The notes below the pieces were generated by a model that worked only from the letters and a program-made list of their open reading frames with translations, was not told the origin of the DNA and ran no database searches. Positions 1 to 9,256 of a DNA stretch of 64,000 bases are shown piece by piece. Positions within the stretch are counted from its first letter, which is position 1. Each line of letters starts with the position of its first letter. Both the position numbers and the translations under genes were made by a program. Source of the DNA: an uncultured Alphaproteobacteria bacterium (lineage in GTDB: Bacteria; Pseudomonadota; Alphaproteobacteria; HIMB59); NCBI GenBank assembly GCA_902521485.1, contig CABYRQ010000001.1, forward strand, positions 310,001 through 374,000. The letters run 5' to 3'.

Positions 1-1128
1 CTTGAATCTGGAAGTGATTGTCTAATTACAGGTAAAGCATGCGCCGAGGGTGGAAATTCTACAGTGTGGATGTTTATTGCTATTGGAATAGCAGCCTTGA
101 TTTATCTTGTTTATTTACTTGTTAAACATAGAGACGGGCCAACAGTGTCTTTTATTATTGCAGCAATTGTAATTTTCTTTGGTTGTGTTTGGAGTGGCAC
201 AAGAGAGGCTTATTTTGTTAACGCTGATTTAGGCACCAACTTACAATATATTTTAAATTACGCTCCTCAGTATTTTACATCTGAATATCTAAGAGTTGGT
301 GCAGGGCTGCCCGACTTTTCATCTTCTTCGAGTGCTTTGGTTGGCCTCGCTTACGCTATCGCAACTTTAGGAGGAATAGTTTTCTTTACATCTGCGATAG
401 TAATAATTGCTATGCCAAAATTTAGAAAAGAAATCAAAACACAAACATTGGTATTATTTGCAATAGCAATATCTTTTGTTGTATTTGCTGCAATATCTTA
501 TTACGGAATTGAGTCAAATAGACAGAGTTTCTTCGGTATAGATGGATACGCTGTAATACTAATTTTATTTTTACTTTTTTTACTCACGGCACCAACTCTT
601 TTCTCGAATATAAATTTGAATAATGTTTTCATTATTTTCCTCGGTGTATTAGCAATACTCGCTGTTTACTTTTTAGCTTCACCTTCTGGAACCATTATTA
701 CTGATGATGGAAGTAAGTTTTACTCTCCAATTATTACAGAATTAATTGTTGGCGATACATCATCAATAAACTATACGAGACCTATCCGTGGTGAATTCAT
801 AACAAGTGATTTAACCTGGCTTAAAGAAGCAGCTCTAATTATATTTGCAATATTTGTATTTCAATTTTTTACATATTTAACTATGGGAGCAAAAATATCA
901 TTTGCTAGATTCAGACCTTACATTGCTATTTTAAGCATAGCTGCATTAACATGGTCTGCGATGTTTTTTGCAATTGGATACCCTTATTGGAAAATGATTT
1001 TAATTACAGCAATTGGAATAGCCATTTCGCCTCTGGTATGGCAAGCGTTTAGCGTTTATAAGATAAAATTAAAATCTCAAGAAGGACTTGAAAAATGGGG
1101 AGGTCTATCAGAAGATAGAAAAGTTTAG
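1..1128 (+). CDS. Multi-TM membrane protein, 5'-truncated by window edge (possible partner of the adjacent ABC permease)
   Basis: Reading frame is open to base 1 (LESGSDCLITGKACAEGG.. upstream of the listed GTG at 64); many hydrophobic segments; 3 nt upstream of the permease gene. Confidence 0.55.
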   Translation, partial: LESGSDCLITGKACAEGGNSTVWMFIAIGIAALIYLVYLLVKHRDGPTVSFIIAAIVIFFGCVWSGTREAYFVNADLGTNLQYILNYAPQYFTSEYLRVGAGLPDFSSSSSALVGLAYAIATLGGIVFFTSAIVIIAMPKFRKEIKTQTLVLFAIAISFVVFAAISYYGIESNRQSFFGIDGYAVILILFLLFLLTAPTLFSNINLNNVFIIFLGVLAILAVYFLASPSGTIITDDGSKFYSPIITELIVGDTSSINYTRPIRGEFITSDLTWLKEAALIIFAIFVFQFFTYLTMGAKISFARFRPYIAILSIAALTWSAMFFAIGYPYWKMILITAIGIAISPLVWQAFSVYKIKLKSQEGLEKWGGLSEDRKV

Positions 1129-1131
1129 TAA

Positions 1132-2523
1132 ATGGAGAAAAGAACTCATAATTTTTTAAAAGGACTTGGAATACTTTTTGCTGTTGCAGCTGGGATAGGT
1201 ACCGCAGTTCTTGGTTATGTAGACAGGACTGATTGGATACAGGTTGCATTTTACTCCGTAGCTGTTGTTGCCATTATTCTTTGGGGATGGCATTTTTTCT
1301 TAGTTAGATGGTCTTATCGATCTTTAGTAAAGGAGGATGGATCTCAACCTCCTGAGTCTACTGAAAATACAAGTAAAAGAAGCCTTTTTTGGGACCTTAT
1401 TGCAAAGAACTGGATAGCTGTTACAGGATTTTTACTTCTTTTAGGTCTTTTTATACTACTATGTTTCTTGGTACCCGGGTTCTTCTCAGGTAGAACAGTC
1501 GTATCAGCAATCATACTATTAGGTTTCTTAATCTTAGCATTTCTTGCATACAAATTTTTAAACATTAATAAGAGCGTGATAATAGGAGTCGCCGTGCTAG
1601 TTGGTCTTTTTATAATAGGGTCAGTTTCTATTGATGGCTTCTTATCATTACAAAATATTAAATCCATGTTAGTTTTTGCTTCTTTTTTAGGGCTTGCAAC
1701 TATTGGACAAACATTAGTTGTGATGTTAGGCGGCCTAGATTTATCAATACCATTTTTAATTGGCGCAACTAATTTAGGATTAATGTCACTTATTTCACTT
1801 GGAGTCCCTCCTTGGCTTGCGTTTATAGTTATTCTTGCTTTTGGTACGATTGTCGGGCTTTTCAATGGTTTGATAAGTTTTAATCTCCAAGGACAATCAT
1901 TAATAGTCACGCTTGGAGTTGGGTTTATGGTAGTAGGCGGAGTACAGATATTGGTGTCACTACCTACAGTTACAGGTGGAACTGTGTTTGGTGTAGTTCC
2001 AGACTGGTTAAAAAACTTAGCGTCATTAAATGGAAAATTTTTTGGTCTTCCAATACCTCCAGTTATATTAATTTGGATATTGATTTCAATTTTATTAATT
2101 GTTGGACTTAGACACACTAAGTGGGGAAGAAATTTATATGCTGTTGGAGGAAAAAGGTTATCTGCTGACAGATTATCAATTTCTGAGAGAGCCTATTGGG
2201 TTGGTGTTTACGTCATAAGTGGATTTACTTCTGCAGCAACAGGAGCAATGTTACTGGGTTGGAGTGGTGGAGGGTTCATTGGTGTAGGTGATCAATATTT
2301 ATTTTTAACAGTGGCAGCTGTGGCTGTAGGAGGAACTTCCTTATTAGGTGGCTATGGAGGTTACGGATTTACAGTAATAGGTGTTCTTGCACTTCAAGTT
2401 ATAAGTACATTTTTGGCTGGACTAGGTTTAAGTTTTGAGGGGCAACAATTTATATTCGGTCTTCTTATTCTGCCTCTTGTTGCACTTTATTCAAGAGCAC
2501 CCCATATAAGGGAGCAAATATAA
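1132..2523 (+). CDS. ABC transporter permease, ribose/simple-sugar type (BPD_transp_2 like) with N-terminal TM extension
   Basis: Motif TLVVMLGGLDLSIPFLIGATNLG and C-terminal GGTSLLGGYGGYGFTVIGVLALQ typical of RbsC-like permeases. Confidence 0.8.
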   Translation: MEKRTHNFLKGLGILFAVAAGIGTAVLGYVDRTDWIQVAFYSVAVVAIILWGWHFFLVRWSYRSLVKEDGSQPPESTENTSKRSLFWDLIAKNWIAVTGFLLLLGLFILLCFLVPGFFSGRTVVSAIILLGFLILAFLAYKFLNINKSVIIGVAVLVGLFIIGSVSIDGFLSLQNIKSMLVFASFLGLATIGQTLVVMLGGLDLSIPFLIGATNLGLMSLISLGVPPWLAFIVILAFGTIVGLFNGLISFNLQGQSLIVTLGVGFMVVGGVQILVSLPTVTGGTVFGVVPDWLKNLASLNGKFFGLPIPPVILIWILISILLIVGLRHTKWGRNLYAVGGKRLSADRLSISERAYWVGVYVISGFTSAATGAMLLGWSGGGFIGVGDQYLFLTVAAVAVGGTSLLGGYGGYGFTVIGVLALQVISTFLAGLGLSFEGQQFIFGLLILPLVALYSRAPHIREQI

Positions 2524-2647
2524 AAATAATGAGTTTAATCAACAGATTTTGTCGTTTTTACAATGAATATTTATTTCAAAATATGAAACAAAAATTATTA
2601 TTAGTTAAAGAGGACGGGTAATATGTACTTAAGAGGAATAAGTTTTA

Positions 2648-3349
2648 ATGAATAAAATGCTTCTGCCTTACGACATTGTAGGGGGGTCTTTTTGGTTAAT
2701 TTCTGTTGGCATGATTGGTGCCACCTTATTTTTCTTTTTTGAGCGTAGCAAAGTAAGCACAAGATTTCATACACCTATGACAATGATAGCTGTTGTATGC
2801 TTGATGTCCTCTATACATTATTTTTTCGTAAAAAATCTGTGGGTAGTCAGCGGCACCGCCCCTACTCTATTAAGGTATATAGATTGGTTTCTTAACTTTC
2901 CAATGCTTGTACTTATTTTTTATGCAATGCTTATGTCAGTTGTCAAAGTTAAACAAGGCATGTTCTGGAGATTATTGGTTGGAACATTAGTTTTTGTTGT
3001 AGCAGGTTTCTTAGGCGCAGCGGGTTATATGAGCAAGACATTAGGTTTCATTGTTTGGTTAGCTGGATGGTTGTACATCCTCGGTGAGCTATATGTTGGA
3101 GAGGCTGGAAGAGCAAATGCTAGATGCGGAAACGAAAATATACAAATGGTTTTCTTCTCGAACAGACTTATTATTACAATTGGATGGGCTATATATCCAA
3201 TGGGATATTTCATAGAGCATTTGGGTGGGGGTATTGATCCCAACAGTGTTAATGTGATTTATAATTTAGCAGACTTTTTAAATAAAATAGTTTTTGGTTT
3301 AATAATTTATAAAGCAGCAATACAAGACATGAGAGTTAATGGACAGTAA
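2648..3349 (+). CDS. Proteorhodopsin-family microbial rhodopsin with non-canonical D-N-I motif
   Basis: RYIDWFLNFPMLVLIFY (helix C), IHYFF (helix B His), GWAIYPMGYF, YNLADFLNKIVFGLII (Schiff-base Lys213); 7 TM pattern. Confidence 0.93.
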   Translation: MNKMLLPYDIVGGSFWLISVGMIGATLFFFFERSKVSTRFHTPMTMIAVVCLMSSIHYFFVKNLWVVSGTAPTLLRYIDWFLNFPMLVLIFYAMLMSVVKVKQGMFWRLLVGTLVFVVAGFLGAAGYMSKTLGFIVWLAGWLYILGELYVGEAGRANARCGNENIQMVFFSNRLIITIGWAIYPMGYFIEHLGGGIDPNSVNVIYNLADFLNKIVFGLIIYKAAIQDMRVNGQ

Positions 3350-3376
3350 CATCAATTTAGGAGGTGATAAATAGGT

Positions 3377-5365
3377 ATGAACATTACTAGTGGTGCAGAT
3401 ATTATTGCGATAATAATCTTAATAGCGTTAGCAATAGCAATTATAGTTTACTTGCTACATTGGTTATATAGGCGTTCCTCAAAGGAAATAGCGTTTGTTA
3501 GAACCGGTATGGGAGGTGAACAAGTTGTGATCAGTGGAGGTGCCTTCGTTTTACCTATTATTCACAATATTACCTCAGTAGGTATGAAAACTCTCTGTAT
3601 AGAGGTACAACGAAACGGAAGTAAATCCTTTATAACAAAAAATAGAATGAGGGCTGAAGTAACGGCTGAATTCTATGTGAGAGTAGCTCCTACAACTGAA
3701 GCTGTCTCAATAGCCGCGCAAACATTGGGAAATAGAACACTAGAGCCTGATCATTTAAAAGAACTTGTTCAAGGTCGTTTTGTTGATGGATTAGGTGTTG
3801 TTGCTGCAAAAATGAGTCTTGATGAAATTCAAGAGAATAGATCTGAGTATATTAAAAATGTTGCAGCTCACGTTGAAGAAGCAATCAAGCACACTGGTTT
3901 GGAGTTAGAAACTGTTTCCTTGACATCTCTTAACCAAGCACCTGTGGGTGTATTTGATCCATCTAATACATTTGATGCTGAGGGTTTAACTCAAATAACA
4001 GAATTTACTCAGTCACGTAAAAAGAAAAGAAATGATATTGAGAAAGATACAGAGGTTAGTATTCGAAATAAAAATCTCCAATCTATTAAACAAACTCTAG
4101 AAATTGAAAAAGAAGAGGAATTTTCAAAGTATCAACAAAAACGTGAAATCGAACAACAAAGAGCTATTGAAAATACTGAGACTGTAAAAACAAAAGCTGA
4201 GAAAGACAAAGAGTCTGAGTTGGCTGAAATCTCCTCAGAAAAAGATATTGAGATTGCTAAGATTAGCAAGAAAGACTTTGTTGAGATGGAAAAAAGTTTA
4301 CAAGAAACTAAGCTTATTCAAGAAATTGAAAAAAGAAGAAAAGAACAAAATGAGTTTAGACAACAAACTTCTATCGAGATTAAACAAAAAGACATTGAGA
4401 CAGAAAAAACTATTCTTGAATTGGAAAGAGATGTTGAATTTAGTCGTTTAGAAAAACAAAGATCAGTTGACATTAAACTTGCTGAGGAGAAAGCTCAAAC
4501 AGCAAAAGAAGAAGCTAGAAAAAGATATGAGTCTGAAGAGGCTTATATTATGGCTGAGGAGCAAATTAAAAATGCAAAAACTGCTCAACAGAAAAATGTT
4601 GATGCATTCAAAATTGCTGCGGAGCAAGAGACAAGAGTCTTAGATATCGAAAAGGCAAAAAGAATAGAAATCGAAGAAAAGCAAAAACAAATTGAAGTCT
4701 TAGAAAAATCTAAGTCAGTCTTAAAAACTAAAATGGAAGAAGAAAATGCTCGAGCTAAAGCAGTAGAAGCTGAGGAAAAAGTCAACACCATTCGAGATGT
4801 CGAACAAGCTGAAAAGACAAAAGCTCTAGGAGTAATAGACGCCAGTAAAAATGCTGAGAGAGAAAAATTAGCATCTATGGCTGCGAAAATTAGATATGAA
4901 ATTGAAGCAGCAGGCAAAAAAGCCCTAAATGAAGCGGAAAATGCTAGAAGTGATGCAAGTAGAAGAAGTGCTCTTAGACAAAAACTCGCTGAAAAAATTG
5001 AAGGTATTATTAGAGAATGGGTTAGACCTATGCAAAACATTGATTCAATTAAAGTTGTTGATGTAAATGGATTACCTGGATTTAGTCAGGGAGGAGGAGC
5101 TGAAGGAAGTGGTAACGCTGATAACCCGTCTGCATCTTCAGGTGGATATTCAAAAAAAGGATCTTTAGCAGATAATGTTGTGAATTCTGCTCTTCGATAC
5201 AGAGCACAACAGCCTTTCCTAGATAGTCTTTTAAAAGAAATTGGTATGTCCCCTGGTGAGGCAAGTAACATCAGGAATATTCTCGGTGACTATGATGATC
5301 CTAAGAAGGACAAGCATATGAGATTTGATGAACAAGCTACAAAAACACCCAGGAAAAAGAAATAG
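3377..5365 (+). CDS. Flotillin/YqiK-like SPFH-domain protein
   Basis: N-terminal TM, SPFH region (KEIAFVRTGMGGEQVVISGGAFVLPIIHNI), long E/K/A-rich coiled coil; strong SD (aggaggtgat) upstream. Confidence 0.88.
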   Translation: MNITSGADIIAIIILIALAIAIIVYLLHWLYRRSSKEIAFVRTGMGGEQVVISGGAFVLPIIHNITSVGMKTLCIEVQRNGSKSFITKNRMRAEVTAEFYVRVAPTTEAVSIAAQTLGNRTLEPDHLKELVQGRFVDGLGVVAAKMSLDEIQENRSEYIKNVAAHVEEAIKHTGLELETVSLTSLNQAPVGVFDPSNTFDAEGLTQITEFTQSRKKKRNDIEKDTEVSIRNKNLQSIKQTLEIEKEEEFSKYQQKREIEQQRAIENTETVKTKAEKDKESELAEISSEKDIEIAKISKKDFVEMEKSLQETKLIQEIEKRRKEQNEFRQQTSIEIKQKDIETEKTILELERDVEFSRLEKQRSVDIKLAEEKAQTAKEEARKRYESEEAYIMAEEQIKNAKTAQQKNVDAFKIAAEQETRVLDIEKAKRIEIEEKQKQIEVLEKSKSVLKTKMEEENARAKAVEAEEKVNTIRDVEQAEKTKALGVIDASKNAEREKLASMAAKIRYEIEAAGKKALNEAENARSDASRRSALRQKLAEKIEGIIREWVRPMQNIDSIKVVDVNGLPGFSQGGGAEGSGNADNPSASSGGYSKKGSLADNVVNSALRYRAQQPFLDSLLKEIGMSPGEASNIRNILGDYDDPKKDKHMRFDEQATKTPRKKK

Positions 5366-5374
5366 GTATAACTC

Positions 5375-5764
5375 ATGAGTTTAGATGTAAAATCCTGGGC
5401 AAAAAAATATAAAGAGCTTACTGAAAAAGATGAAACCATAAAAGCGATGGCTAAATATTACACTTGTTCATTTCTTTTCGACATGGGTAGTGTGAAGGTG
5501 ATTATCGAGATGCACGATGGAAAAGTTAAAAATATTAATACTAACCCTGGAGGTTTAGATCCATATGACTTTGCATTAAGGGCATCAGAGCAAACATGGA
5601 GAGAGTTTGCAAAGCCTGTTCCAAAACCTATGTTTCATGGTATCTATGCAGCCTCATTTAGAGAAGACCTCAAAATTGAGGGTAATCATTTAGTCTTAAT
5701 GCAAAATCTAAGAAACTTTACTGTTCAATTTGAATTGCTAAGACAATCAGGAGTTCCAGTATGA
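5375..5764 (+). CDS. Small protein, possibly SCP2 sterol-carrier-like fold
   Basis: Pattern VKVIIEMHDGKVKNINTNPGGLDPYDFALRASEQTWREF resembles SCP2-like domains; tightly follows the flotillin gene. Confidence 0.45.
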   Translation: MSLDVKSWAKKYKELTEKDETIKAMAKYYTCSFLFDMGSVKVIIEMHDGKVKNINTNPGGLDPYDFALRASEQTWREFAKPVPKPMFHGIYAASFREDLKIEGNHLVLMQNLRNFTVQFELLRQSGVPV

Positions 5765-5789
5765 TTAAGAAAATTGAAAGGAAAAATTT

Positions 5790-6653
5790 ATGGCAGTAAA
5801 ACATCATGACCCAATAGGTAGATACGTTACCATCGAGGTAGATGGTCAACAGTATAAAGTCTTTTATCTTTCAAATGGAAAAGGCACTCCATTAGTATGT
5901 CAGCATACTGCTGGATGCCACAATCATCAGTGGAGAGGATTACTGGAAGATGAAGAAATTACTCAAAATTATCAAGTTATCGCTTACGACCTTCCAAGAC
6001 ATGGTAAATCGGATCCACCTCATAATACAGAATGGTGGAAAGAGGAATATAAATTAACAGCAGAGCATTACTGTAATTTTATTGTGGAACTTTGTAAGGC
6101 CCTAGACCTTGAAAACCCTATATTTATGGGATCTTCTTTTGGAGGAAACGTGGCTCTTCAATTAGCTCTGAAGTATCCTAACAAATTTAAAGCTGTGATC
6201 CCTGTCGAGGCTGCGCATTACTCCCCTGGTTTTTATATTGATTGGTGGAGGCATCCTCATGCCAATGCAGCTCAAGTGTGTGGTAGTGGAGTTTGGGATT
6301 TAATGGCCCCACAATCTCCAGACATGGATAGATGGTTAACTTGGCATTATTACACTCAAGGATCAGAGGCTTTTAAAGGAGACCTTCATTTTTATTCAGT
6401 TGATCATGATTTAAGAGATGAGCTGCAAAATATCGATGGTCACAAGTGCCCTGTTATCATGCTGACTGGTACTTATGACTACCTAACCCCTCCCGAAGCA
6501 ACAGAAGATACTGCCAGACAAATAAAAGGAGGAGTTTATATTGAAATGAGAGATATTGGTCATTTCCCGATGAGTGAAAACCATGAAGTCTTTAGAGTAT
6601 ATTTATTAGAGGCACTCAGAATTATTAAGGAAAAGACTGATTACAACTCTTAA
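5790..6653 (+). CDS. Alpha/beta hydrolase
   Basis: Nucleophile elbow GSSFGGN; YDLPRHGKSDPP; C-terminal GH motif. Confidence 0.85.
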   Translation: MAVKHHDPIGRYVTIEVDGQQYKVFYLSNGKGTPLVCQHTAGCHNHQWRGLLEDEEITQNYQVIAYDLPRHGKSDPPHNTEWWKEEYKLTAEHYCNFIVELCKALDLENPIFMGSSFGGNVALQLALKYPNKFKAVIPVEAAHYSPGFYIDWWRHPHANAAQVCGSGVWDLMAPQSPDMDRWLTWHYYTQGSEAFKGDLHFYSVDHDLRDELQNIDGHKCPVIMLTGTYDYLTPPEATEDTARQIKGGVYIEMRDIGHFPMSENHEVFRVYLLEALRIIKEKTDYNS

Positions 6654-6667
6654 TTCAAGTTTGAGTT

Positions 6668-8722
6668 ATGGTCTCTAATCTATATTGGTTTTTTTTCTTT
6701 CTTGTCCTTTATATAAGCTTTTGTCTTTTTTGGGGAGCTAGAACTCTTAGAAAAAATAAAACCCCTGAGGCTTACTATTTAGCAGACAGAAGTGTATCTC
6801 CCTGGGTATTCTTTTTCTCTGCAACAGTAACTACATTTGCAGGCATAACTATCATTTCTTTTCCATCATTAATTTATGCAGATGGGTACTCTTTTCTAGC
6901 TACTGCTGCAATTGTAATAACAATTCCTCTTGGAAGTATATTATTTTTTAAAAGGCAGTGGATGCTAAGTAGAAAATTTAATTTTATCACTCCAGGAGAG
7001 ATGTATTACAAATATTATCAAAGTAATACTCTTAGAATTGTAGTCCTAATAATCGGATTATTTTTTGCTGTTCCGTTTCTTGGTATAATTATTGGATCAA
7101 CAGGTAATGTTGTAGAGTTTATCAGCGGAGGTGAAATAACTAGAGACTCTGCAATGTGGGCACTAACTGCTGTTGTCTTGTTTTATATAGTATCTGGTGG
7201 ATTTAAACCTATGGTGAGTGTAAGCGTTGTTCAATCATGGTTATTTTTTGTTTTTTTCTTAGCACTTGGAGTTGGTGTATTTAATTATTTAGGGGGTTTA
7301 AGTTTTTTTGAAGACCTATCTATGGCGAATAGCTTTATATCTTTCGGAGCTTGGGGAACTACCGGAGGTTACGGAGGCGGCGATATTTCAGGATATTTCA
7401 ACGTTCCTGGTGTAATTCAGTGGGTTGCAGGTATTGGAAAAAATAACCCTTTAGGAGGCCCTTGGACAGCAGTTATGATTTTATCCTTTACTCTCTCTTA
7501 TATGGGTATTGTGCTTTCTCCTACATTTTCGATGTGGAGCTATTCAGTAAAATCACCAAGGTCGTTTTACTTTTATCAAGTTTGGGGGTCAGGTGCTGTA
7601 GTTGGAATATTTTTATTTATATTCGCCCCTTTATTAGGTGTTGGAGCACATCTTCTTGGAGCTAATAGTATTGTTAATTCAAATGGTTTTGCCATTAACC
7701 AAATATTCCCTGAGATAAGTCTACAAAATATATCATCTTTAATTTATGTGTTTGTTGAAAGTTTCAGTAATCTCTCACCAATCATTGTTGGATTTTTAGC
7801 AATATCCATAATTGCTGCTCTTCAATCTACATTATCTGCTTTTTTAATGACCTCAGGCAGCATGGTGGCAAGAGATCTCTATAGACCATATATCGATAGT
7901 AACCCTACATGGAAAAGGGAGTTATTAGTTGCTAGGTTAGCGATGTTGTTATTAAGCTTAGCGGCACTGTATCTTGCAACTTTTTTTGAAACTTCTCTAA
8001 TATTACTTGGTGGATTAGCAATCGCTTTTGGTTTCCAATTATTTCCTGTTTTACTTGGAATGCTTTGGTTTAAATGGATCACTAGGGGTGGGGCAATTCT
8101 AGGACTCATCACCGGATTAGGTTTTGTAACTTTAGCTGAAACTTTTGGTCATAAGCTAACAGGAAATTCTCTTCCTTGGGGGCGATGGCCACTGACAATC
8201 TACTCTGGTTTATGGGGTTTATTCTTTAATGTGATTGTATGTTTTTTATCCTCTATATTTGCAAGTAACGATACAGATAAAGAACATCGAGCATCATTTC
8301 ACAATTTTTTAAATGAACATATGGGTATTCACCCATCAAGAAAAAAAATAAAATCTCTTGCCTATGTCTTTTTTTTAATTTGGGCATTCTTTTCTATCGG
8401 CCCAGGTTTAATTTTTGGAAACTTAATATTTGGTAGCGCTGATCAAAGTTATGATAATTGGGTGATGGGAGTCCCCTCACTATGGGCTTACCAAATAATT
8501 TGGTGGGTAGCGGGTATATTTCTAATTTGGTTTTTAGCAAATAAGATGGACTTATCGACTTTGCCAAAAAAACCCATACTAAATGGTGATGAATATTTGG
8601 CACCTGACGATGTTGAGGAGCAAGGAAACTATATTGATAGAATGGGAGGCGGATATGGTTGGCCACTTATATTAATAGGAATGGCTGTGGCAACTGTAAT
8701 ACTTTCCGTTTATGCATTATAA
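6668..8722 (+). CDS. Sodium:solute symporter (SSS family)
   Basis: 684 aa, multi-TM, N-terminal YYLADRSVSPWVFFFSATVTTFAG typical of SSS family. Confidence 0.85.
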   Translation: MVSNLYWFFFFLVLYISFCLFWGARTLRKNKTPEAYYLADRSVSPWVFFFSATVTTFAGITIISFPSLIYADGYSFLATAAIVITIPLGSILFFKRQWMLSRKFNFITPGEMYYKYYQSNTLRIVVLIIGLFFAVPFLGIIIGSTGNVVEFISGGEITRDSAMWALTAVVLFYIVSGGFKPMVSVSVVQSWLFFVFFLALGVGVFNYLGGLSFFEDLSMANSFISFGAWGTTGGYGGGDISGYFNVPGVIQWVAGIGKNNPLGGPWTAVMILSFTLSYMGIVLSPTFSMWSYSVKSPRSFYFYQVWGSGAVVGIFLFIFAPLLGVGAHLLGANSIVNSNGFAINQIFPEISLQNISSLIYVFVESFSNLSPIIVGFLAISIIAALQSTLSAFLMTSGSMVARDLYRPYIDSNPTWKRELLVARLAMLLLSLAALYLATFFETSLILLGGLAIAFGFQLFPVLLGMLWFKWITRGGAILGLITGLGFVTLAETFGHKLTGNSLPWGRWPLTIYSGLWGLFFNVIVCFLSSIFASNDTDKEHRASFHNFLNEHMGIHPSRKKIKSLAYVFFLIWAFFSIGPGLIFGNLIFGSADQSYDNWVMGVPSLWAYQIIWWVAGIFLIWFLANKMDLSTLPKKPILNGDEYLAPDDVEEQGNYIDRMGGGYGWPLILIGMAVATVILSVYAL

Positions 8723-8827
8723 TGATAAAGTACTTAAAATTGAGGAGGAATAAGAATTTTTCGTATTGTGTTTCATTATTTGGAACAAAAAACTGTGCGA
8801 AAGGTTAACTATATTTAAAATATAATT

Positions 8828-9256
8828 ATGTCTGATTATAGCTACAAGCATCCCTCAAATGTTCAGTTAAATAAAGGACATAAACACACTGATGATTTTA
8901 TTACCAAAAAATACATTTTAAAAATGTTGAGAGATCCTCAAAAATTAAAATCTTTAATTGAAGAACACAGAGCAACTCCAGTTGGAAGGGCTGCTACTCG
9001 AGACCATGGCGTCATTCAGCATAGCCAAGATCTCCAAACATTATTAGATAAGTTAAGAAGAGGAAGTAAAGAAAATGGTTTTGTAACTGTTTGTTTAAGA
9101 AGGCATGAAGATTATAGAGTTGGAATAACAACAGGAGTTAGAGGTGAGCCAGTTGAAATAACTGAAGACTCTTATTCATCTGAAGAGGCATGTGAACATG
9201 CAATATTTTTAAAAAGAATTAACAGACTTCTTGAGGAGTATAGTGGGGAAGAGTAA
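8828..9256 (+). CDS. N,N-dimethylformamidase small (alpha) subunit-like protein
   Basis: C-terminal EDYRVGITTGVRGEPVEI..SSEEACEHAIFLKRINRLLEE resembles remembered DMFase alpha subunit; overlaps the start of the large subunit gene. Confidence 0.75.
   Translation: MSDYSYKHPSNVQLNKGHKHTDDFITKKYILKMLRDPQKLKSLIEEHRATPVGRAATRDHGVIQHSQDLQTLLDKLRRGSKENGFVTVCLRRHEDYRVGITTGVRGEPVEITEDSYSSEEACEHAIFLKRINRLLEEYSGEE

Noticed and set aside
1049-1249. Antisense ORF spanning the junction of the first two genes
   Set aside because: Overlaps two good coding frames; no motif
1344-2117. 257-aa antisense ORF inside the ABC permease gene
   Set aside because: Opposite a clear permease; low-complexity I/T/N/P-rich translation, no start context
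4585-5040. 151-aa antisense ORF inside the flotillin coiled coil
   Set aside because: S/A/F-rich translation is the expected mirror of an E/K/A-rich coiled-coil gene
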